In this document: one piece after another, positions 59,313 through 64,000 of the stretch
How positions within the stretch are numbered: position 1 is the first letter of the stretch
Layout of the letters: each line of letters starts with the position of its first letter
Source: Halobacillus_B sp963739045
GTDB lineage: Bacteria; Bacillota; Bacilli; Bacillales; Halobacillaceae
Length of the DNA stretch: 64,000 nucleotides
Assembly: GCA_963739045.1 (NCBI GenBank)
Contig: CAVTYY010000005.1
Coordinates: forward strand, 1 to 64,000
Direction: 5' to 3'
Notes under the pieces: model-generated
The model's input: only the letters and a program-made list of their open reading frames with translations
Database searches by the model: none
What the model was told of the DNA's origin: nothing
Translations under genes and position numbers: made by a program

Positions 59313-60851
59313 ATGGAACCAGTGGAAGGCATGATTCTTGTACTAGACTTTGGCAGTCAGTACAATCAATTGATTACCCGCCGTATTCGTGAGTTTGGGG
59401 TTTATAGTGAACTGCATTCTCACAAAATGACGGCAGCGGAAATTAAAAAGCTTAACCCAAGCGGCATTATTTTATCGGGGGGTCCGAATAGTGTGTACGG
59501 CGAGAATAGTTTTCGCTGTGACGAGGACTTGTTTGAACTGGGAATTCCGGTTCTTGGAATTTGCTACGGAATGCAGCTGATGACGCACCATTTTAATGGG
59601 AAAGTAGAACGAGCTAAGGATCGTGAGTATGGAAAAGCAGCCATTGATACGATTCAGGACTCTGTACTTTTCAGTAAGACCCCAGCAAAACAAACGGTTT
59701 GGATGAGTCACAGTGACAAAGTAATTGAGCCGCCAGAAGGGTTTCAAATTGATGCCACAAGTCCAAGCTGCCCTGTTGCTGCGATCAGTAACGAGGATAA
59801 GACAATGTATGGCGTTCAATTCCACCCAGAAGTGAGACACTCCGAATATGGAAACGATCTGCTGCGAAGCTTTGTCTTTGACGTGTGTGAGGCGACGGAT
59901 GACTGGACGATGGAGCACGTGGTTGAAATGGAAGTCGAGAAAATCCGTGAACAAGTAGGCGATCGCAAAGTCCTTTGTGCCTTAAGCGGTGGAGTAGATT
60001 CTTCCGTCGTGGCAGCCCTTATTCATCGAGCAATTGGCGACCAATTAACGTGTATCTTTGTAGATCATGGACTGTTAAGGAAAAATGAAGGCGATGATGT
60101 GATGCGGACGCTCGGGGACGGCTTTAATATGAACATTATTAAAGTCGATGCCAAAGACCGTTTCTTAGGTAAGCTTGAAGGGGTTTCTGATCCTGAACGA
60201 AAACGTAAAATTATTGGGAATGAATTTATTTATGTTTTTGATGATGAAGCTGACAAACTGAAGGATATTGATTTCTTAGCTCAAGGTACGCTTTACACAG
60301 ATATTATCGAAAGTGGCACCGAAACGGCTCAGACGATTAAATCTCACCATAATGTAGGCGGACTTCCAGAGAATATGCAATTTGAATTAATCGAGCCATT
60401 AAATACTCTCTTTAAGGATGAAGTCCGTGCGCTTGGTACTGAACTAGGCGTACCTGAACACATTGTTTGGCGCCAGCCGTTCCCTGGACCAGGTCTTGCT
60501 ATTCGTGTGCTGGGAGCGATCACTGATGAGAAGCTGGAAATCGTTAGAGAGTCGGATGCGGTTCTGCGTGATGAAATTAAAAAGGCCGGTTTAGATCGTG
60601 ATATCTGGCAGTATTTCACCGTGCTCCCTGATATTCGCTCTGTGGGAGTCATGGGGGATGAACGTACCTACGATTATACGATTGGTATCCGTGCGGTCAC
60701 CTCGATTGACGGAATGACATCTGACTGGGCCAGGATTCCGTGGGATGTATTAGAGAAAGTATCGAACCGTATCGTGAATGAAGTGTCCCATATCAATCGT
60801 GTCGTGTACGATATTACAAGTAAGCCGCCAGCTACGATTGAGTGGGAATAA
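59313..60851 (+). CDS. guaA: GMP synthase (glutamine-hydrolysing)
   Basis: The 512-residue protein is full-length GuaA. The class I glutaminase domain (about 7-195) has nucleophile C84 in GICYGMQLM and the HPE of GVQFHPEV. The ATP pyrophosphatase has LSGGVDSSVVAAL near 223-235. The dimerisation domain closes with VYDITSKPPATIEWE, the standard C-terminus. It converts XMP to GMP with glutamine and ATP. AAAAGGAGC precedes the ATG. The upstream guanine riboswitch should lower expression when guanine is plentiful. The order guaA, pbuG, YebE-like gene is as in B. subtilis. Confidence 0.97.
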   Translation: MEPVEGMILVLDFGSQYNQLITRRIREFGVYSELHSHKMTAAEIKKLNPSGIILSGGPNSVYGENSFRCDEDLFELGIPVLGICYGMQLMTHHFNGKVERAKDREYGKAAIDTIQDSVLFSKTPAKQTVWMSHSDKVIEPPEGFQIDATSPSCPVAAISNEDKTMYGVQFHPEVRHSEYGNDLLRSFVFDVCEATDDWTMEHVVEMEVEKIREQVGDRKVLCALSGGVDSSVVAALIHRAIGDQLTCIFVDHGLLRKNEGDDVMRTLGDGFNMNIIKVDAKDRFLGKLEGVSDPERKRKIIGNEFIYVFDDEADKLKDIDFLAQGTLYTDIIESGTETAQTIKSHHNVGGLPENMQFELIEPLNTLFKDEVRALGTELGVPEHIVWRQPFPGPGLAIRVLGAITDEKLEIVRESDAVLRDEIKKAGLDRDIWQYFTVLPDIRSVGVMGDERTYDYTIGIRAVTSIDGMTSDWARIPWDVLEKVSNRIVNEVSHINRVVYDITSKPPATIEWE

Positions 60852-60924
60852 CGAACAATTTACAAAAAATAAACAAAAAACGTTCGTGTTTTGTCTTGAC
60901 GTATGAAAGAGACGACTGTAACAT
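60851..60924 (+). promoter_or_regulatory. PurR-like operator and promoter of the permease gene
   Basis: Two inverted boxes with cores CGAA (60852-60855) and TTCG (60883-60886) are 31 nt apart centre to centre, as in B. subtilis PurR control sites. TTGACG (60896-60901), 17 nt, TAACAT (60919-60924) would be the promoter. Confidence 0.55.
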
Positions 60925-60954
60925 ATAGACATATTAAAAATATTAAATATCCAG

Positions 60955-61116
60955 CCGACGTATAATTTTGGGGATAAGGCTCATGAGTTTCTACCAGACC
61001 ACCGTAAATCGGTCTGACTACGCGGGTGAATCGATTTGTTTTTCTTGTGAGGAACACCTGGATTTACCCGTCTGTCAGAAAGTAGACACTCTTAACTTGT
61101 TAAGGGTGTCTTTTTT
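60955..61116 (+). promoter_or_regulatory. Guanine riboswitch with terminator controlling the purine permease
   Basis: Aptamer 60955-61025: P1 CGTA/TACG core, TTTCTACC joint, P3 CAGACC (60995-61000) with GGTCTG (61011-61016), and GACTACG with the ligand-pairing C at 61018 (guanine type). Terminator: GACACTCTTAA (61085-61095) with TTAAGGGTGTC (61100-61110), one G-T wobble, then TTTTTT. P2 is weaker than in typical members. Confidence 0.9.
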
Positions 61117-61173
61117 GTTTGAGTCTCTGCCTTATTCCTGGTTGGCTGCTTGTATATGAGGGAGGAACGAACA

Positions 61174-62508
61174 ATGAAGAAATTTTTCCGATTTAATGAA
61201 TTAGGAACAAACTATCGGACTGAAATTATTGCAGGACTAACGACTTTTCTTGCTATGGCTTATATTTTGTTTGTCAATCCGTCCACACTCGCGTTAGATG
61301 GAATTGATCAGCTTCCAGAAGGAATCACGCGAATGGATAAAGGTGCTGTGTTCACTGCTACAGCAATAGCAGCTGCTGTAGGTACACTGGTAATGGGACT
61401 GGTTGCGAGGTACCCGATCGCTTTGGCACCCGGAATGGGACTGAATGCCTTTTTTGCTTATACGGTTGTGTTAGGATATGGGATCCCGTGGCAGACCGCT
61501 CTCTCAGGGGTACTTGCTTCTGGACTGATCTTTATTCTATTAACGCTTTCCGGGTTAAGGGAACGAATTATTAATGCGATTCCTGCGAACCTTAAGTTAG
61601 CAGTAGGCGCTGGAATTGGTTTGTTTATTGCTTTTATTGGTTTTCAAAACTCAGGTATTGTACAAAATAGTGATGCCACTCTTGTTCAGCTAGGCGATTT
61701 AACTGCTCCATCCACCGTGCTTGCTATCTTTGGAATTATTATTTCTGTTATCTTTTTAGCACTTGGAGTAAAGGGTGGAATCTTCTACGGAATGGTGCTT
61801 ACTTCCATTGCTGGAATCGTTACGGGGCTTATTGACGCTCCAAGCGGTTTTGGTGACATTGTCAGTAGTGCTCCAAGTGTAGAGCCGACATTTGGTCAGG
61901 CATTCACTCACTTTGGTGATATATTTACGATAAAAATGCTAGTCGTTATTTTAACCTTTCTGTTTGTAGACTTTTTTGATACGGCGGGAACTTTAGTTGC
62001 TGTAGCCACGCAGGCAGGATTTATGAAGGATAATAAACTGCCCCGCGCTGGCCGTGCATTGTTTGCTGACTCTACAGCAACTGTCGTTGGTTCTGTTGTG
62101 GGAACATCGACGACTACTTCTTATATTGAGTCTACGGCAGGCGTTGGAGCGGGTGGCCGAACAGGGTTCGCTTCTGTAGTTACAGCTATCTGCTTTATCT
62201 TAGCCCTCTTCTTTTCACCGCTGCTTTCTTTAGTAACGGCTGAAGTAACAGCACCGGCACTGATTATCGTCGGCGTGCTGATGGCGTCTACGCTTAAAAA
62301 TATTGACTGGGACGAGTTTGAAATTGCTGTGCCTGCTTTCTTTACCATTGCAGCGATGCCTTTAACGTACAGTATTGCGACTGGAATCGCGATCGGATTT
62401 ATCTTCTTCCCTATTACAATGATTTTGAAAGGCAGACGCAAAGAAATTCATCCGATTATGTATTTCTTGTTTGTCATCTTTATTCTATATTTCGTGTTCC
62501 TTGCTTAG
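61174..62508 (+). CDS. pbuG: Hypoxanthine/guanine permease (NCS2 family)
   Basis: The ATG at 61174 after GGGAGG gives 444 residues; an in-frame TTG 24 nt upstream would overlap that site. The AzgA-type NCS2 signature is clear: KTEIIAGLTTFLAMAYILFVNP-like start (about 17-38), APGMGLNAFFAYTVV (about 88-102) and VDFFDTAGTLVAVA (about 265-278), with some 12-13 membrane helices. It imports guanine and hypoxanthine. Control by a guanine riboswitch and PurR-like boxes matches B. subtilis pbuG, as does its place after guaA. Confidence 0.94.
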   Translation: MKKFFRFNELGTNYRTEIIAGLTTFLAMAYILFVNPSTLALDGIDQLPEGITRMDKGAVFTATAIAAAVGTLVMGLVARYPIALAPGMGLNAFFAYTVVLGYGIPWQTALSGVLASGLIFILLTLSGLRERIINAIPANLKLAVGAGIGLFIAFIGFQNSGIVQNSDATLVQLGDLTAPSTVLAIFGIIISVIFLALGVKGGIFYGMVLTSIAGIVTGLIDAPSGFGDIVSSAPSVEPTFGQAFTHFGDIFTIKMLVVILTFLFVDFFDTAGTLVAVATQAGFMKDNKLPRAGRALFADSTATVVGSVVGTSTTTSYIESTAGVGAGGRTGFASVVTAICFILALFFSPLLSLVTAEVTAPALIIVGVLMASTLKNIDWDEFEIAVPAFFTIAAMPLTYSIATGIAIGFIFFPITMILKGRRKEIHPIMYFLFVIFILYFVFLA

Positions 62509-62548
62509 ATAAACGGACAAGGCATGAGGCAGAATAATTTTATACTTT

Positions 62549-62589
62549 AGAAAACCCGAACCATGGATGGTCATTGGTTCGGGTTTTCT
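62549..62589. terminator. pbuG terminator, AAACCCGAACC type
   Basis: Perfect 15-bp stem AGAAAACCCGAACCA (62549-62563) with 62575-62589. Confidence 0.85.
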
Positions 62590-62634
62590 GTGTTTTGTCT
62601 TTCCAACTTGCTCAGATTTTGATCATCAAGCTCC

Positions 62635-62730
62635 AGCGCCTAGCTGCTCGTGACATAAGCAATCCCATTCTGTAGCAAAAAACGCCACGGCATGGTTTTG
62701 CTTATGCAAGTCGCAGCTTCCCAAGGCGCT
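62635..62730. repeat. Long cruciform-forming interspersed element
   Basis: Nested inverted arms: AGCGCC (62635-62640) with GGCGCT (62725-62730); AGCTGC (62642-62647) with GCAGCT (62713-62718); CATAAGCAA (62654-62662) with TTGCTTATG (62698-62706). The apex carries a 35-nt loop. The motif set is common in Bacillaceae intergenic DNA. A GC-rich tail extends to about 62840. A 77-codon minus-strand frame across it is not credible as a gene. Confidence 0.7.
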
Positions 62731-62864
62731 TCCGCTTTTGGTTATCCAGCTGCAGTCGCAGATCCACGCGGTTCTATGCCATCGACTTCCAGAGGGGGAA
62801 GAGCACCCCTCTTGCAGCCGCTGACTTAGCCCGGCGGATCTGAACGCTCCTCTCCGCACTTGTC

Positions 62865-63287
62865 TTATTCTTCAAGGTACCGTACGTGGACTGATTTTTC
62901 TCGGTTGGGTTCTGAGACATGGCGGTGGAGTTGGACGATGAGCAGGCCGTGTTTATAGGTAGCGTCAATTTTGTCACTTTTTACGGGGAAGGGGAGGTCA
63001 ATGGTTCGTTCGAATGATCCATTGGCGATTTCATTTTTCAGCTGCCGCCCGCCTCTGTGGTTAATTTCAATTTTTCCTTTAAGAGTGAGGGAAGTGTGGT
63101 CAACAAAGACATCGACGTTTTTTGGGTGATCCATTCCTGGCAGGTTGGCGATACATACGAGTTCATCCTCATATTGATATAAGTTCAATTGCGGGATGGC
63201 CGGCTTCATCATTCCTTCAAATTCACCCCAGAAATCGTTCCCGAAGAACCGATCTAAGTTTGATTTCCAATCGCCAAATTGATTCAT
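62865..63287 (-). CDS. Hsp20/alpha-crystallin small heat-shock protein
   Basis: The 140-residue protein has a short N-terminal arm (FGDWKSNLDRFFGNDFWGEF) and an alpha-crystallin domain (about 33-125) beginning NLYQYEDELVCIANLPGMDHPKNVDVFVD, with the DATYKHGLLIVQL segment carrying the A-x-x-x-x-G-L pattern. Small Hsps hold unfolding proteins. Spore-coat relatives such as CotM share the fold. GGGAGATGATCG precedes the start on the minus strand. No heat-shock operator (CIRCE) was seen. It interrupts the B. subtilis-like order between pbuG and the YebE-like gene. Confidence 0.9.
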   Translation of the reverse strand: MNQFGDWKSNLDRFFGNDFWGEFEGMMKPAIPQLNLYQYEDELVCIANLPGMDHPKNVDVFVDHTSLTLKGKIEINHRGGRQLKNEIANGSFERTIDLPFPVKSDKIDATYKHGLLIVQLHRHVSEPNREKSVHVRYLEE

Positions 63288-63453
63288 ACGATCATCTCCC
63301 TAATTTTGTCAGAAATTGCGTTGAAAATGTATTGTGTCCGTAAGAACGGATGGTATATAGTGTATGCATAATTGAACTTCTAGGTGAATGTCCTGGTTGT
63401 GCCAGGGATCAGCCGAGTCGTCACAATATATTCTTCGTAGGGAGGCTTTCTGC

Positions 63454-64000
63454 ATGTCCGATAATGCCCTATTTATGATGTTGATTATTTTCGGTGTCAA
63501 CATTGTGTACGTGTCCTTTTTTACTTTGAGAATGATTTTCACTTTAAAAGGCAGGCGTTATATTGCTGCTCTTATTAGTGTGTTTGAAATTGTCATTTAT
63601 ATTGTCGGGCTTGGCTTAGTCCTTGATAACCTTGACCAGATCCAGAACTTGATCGCTTATGCGGTGGGATACGGGACCGGCGTAATCGTGGGGATGAAGA
63701 TTGAGGAGAAACTGGCACTTGGCTATATTACCGTGAACGTCATTTCATCTGATCCAGACATCGAATTCACCCGCCAGCTGCGCGATAAAGGATATGGAGT
63801 AACCAGCTGGTACGCGTACGGTATGGAAGGGGATCGTCTTGCTATGCAGATTTTGACTCCAAGGAAGTATGAGTTAAAATTATATGAAACGATCCGACAT
63901 ATTGACCCGAAAGCATTTATCGTCGCCTATGAGCCGAAACAGATTCATGGTGGTTTCTGGGCTAAACAAGTAAAGAGAGGAAAGATCCAACATGCCCAAG
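63454..64000 (+). CDS. UPF0316 membrane protein, YebE-like (3' end outside the window)
   Basis: An ATG at 63454 after TAGGGAGG opens a frame that runs off the window end at 182 codons. Three membrane helices (about 5-25, 35-55, 62-82) precede a cytoplasmic DUF2179-type domain (VISSDPDIEFTRQLRDKGYGVTSWYAYG onward). This is the pattern of UPF0316 proteins, including B. subtilis YebE, which lies downstream of guaA and pbuG. Function is not established for the family. The purE-led purine operon would be expected a little further on. Confidence 0.85.
   Translation, partial: MSDNALFMMLIIFGVNIVYVSFFTLRMIFTLKGRRYIAALISVFEIVIYIVGLGLVLDNLDQIQNLIAYAVGYGTGVIVGMKIEEKLALGYITVNVISSDPDIEFTRQLRDKGYGVTSWYAYGMEGDRLAMQILTPRKYELKLYETIRHIDPKAFIVAYEPKQIHGGFWAKQVKRGKIQHAQ

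Noticed and set aside
62626..62859. 77-codon minus-strand frame after pbuG
   Set aside because: It lies within the cruciform repeat and GC-rich tail; no ribosome site and no protein-like pattern.
63309..63542. 77-codon minus-strand frame
   Set aside because: Antisense to the start of the YebE-like gene, without its own ribosome site.
1..64000. CRISPR array, tRNA, rRNA, phage or conjugative genes
   Set aside because: No regularly spaced repeats, no tRNA-like cloverleaf, and no capsid, integrase or relaxase genes were seen when reading both strands.

Overview
The window reads as chromosomal DNA of a low-to-moderate GC Gram-positive of the family Bacillaceae, possibly a moderately halophilic genus such as Halobacillus. 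The inference rests on gene content and order: guaA, pbuG and a YebE-like UPF0316 gene in B. subtilis order with guanine riboswitches; a YwrC/YwrD/YwrA/YwrB-like set; flotillin FloT; SpsF/SpsG-type surface sugar genes; a SigB-like promoter before katE; strong AGGAGG ribosome binding sites; and several TTG/GTG starts. No rRNA, tRNA, CRISPR array, transposase or phage gene was seen. The genus is a guess.

Layout. 1-141: end of an MFS transporter. 282-9272: an Lrp/AsnC regulator divergent from a five-gene peptide-type ABC importer, a YwrD-like gamma-glutamyltransferase and a split CHR-family transporter. 9376-13893: a large secreted GH18-like protein, a chemotaxis-receptor remnant, and a secreted polysaccharide deacetylase with three LysM repeats. 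14109-24855: a frameshifted sensor-kinase fragment, a nitroreductase behind a near-perfect Fur box, a DctQMP TRAP importer, two small membrane proteins, an iron-type alcohol dehydrogenase, a MerR-like coiled-coil protein and flotillin.

24940-40274 is the main accessory region, a surface-glycan locus with all genes on the plus strand. It contains candidates for every step of a nonulosonic (pseudaminic/legionaminic-type) acid pathway: dehydratase, PLP aminotransferase, GNAT acetyltransferase, PseG-like hydrolase, NeuB-type synthase and an SpsF-type cytidylyltransferase. Two paralogous GT-B-like proteins and tailoring enzymes (ATP-grasp ligase, PIG-L deacetylase, IMPase-type phosphatase, two epimerases, a sulfotransferase, a nucleotidyltransferase, a HAD phosphatase) accompany them. 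Gene overlaps of the ATGA type make most of 34274-40274 one translationally coupled unit.

40410-59039 is housekeeping and stress: glycerophosphodiesterase, a cyclic-nucleotide phosphodiesterase/nucleotidase with a histidine-rich tail, a zinc alcohol dehydrogenase, NAD synthase with an isochorismatase-fold hydrolase, a MutS2-like ATPase without the Smr domain, catalase, a sigma-region-2-only protein, a 14-helix drug exporter, and the MoxR/DUF58/transglutaminase trio. 59040-64000 is purine metabolism: guanine riboswitch plus guaA, guanine riboswitch plus pbuG with PurR-like boxes, then a small heat-shock protein and the start of a YebE-like gene.

Intergenic DNA is rich in repeats: a recurring terminator hairpin built on AAACCCGAAC/GTTCGGGTTT (eight sites including variants), two copies of an AAATCCGAA hairpin element, three diverged copies of a GC-rich element of up to about 200 bp, and one long cruciform-forming element.
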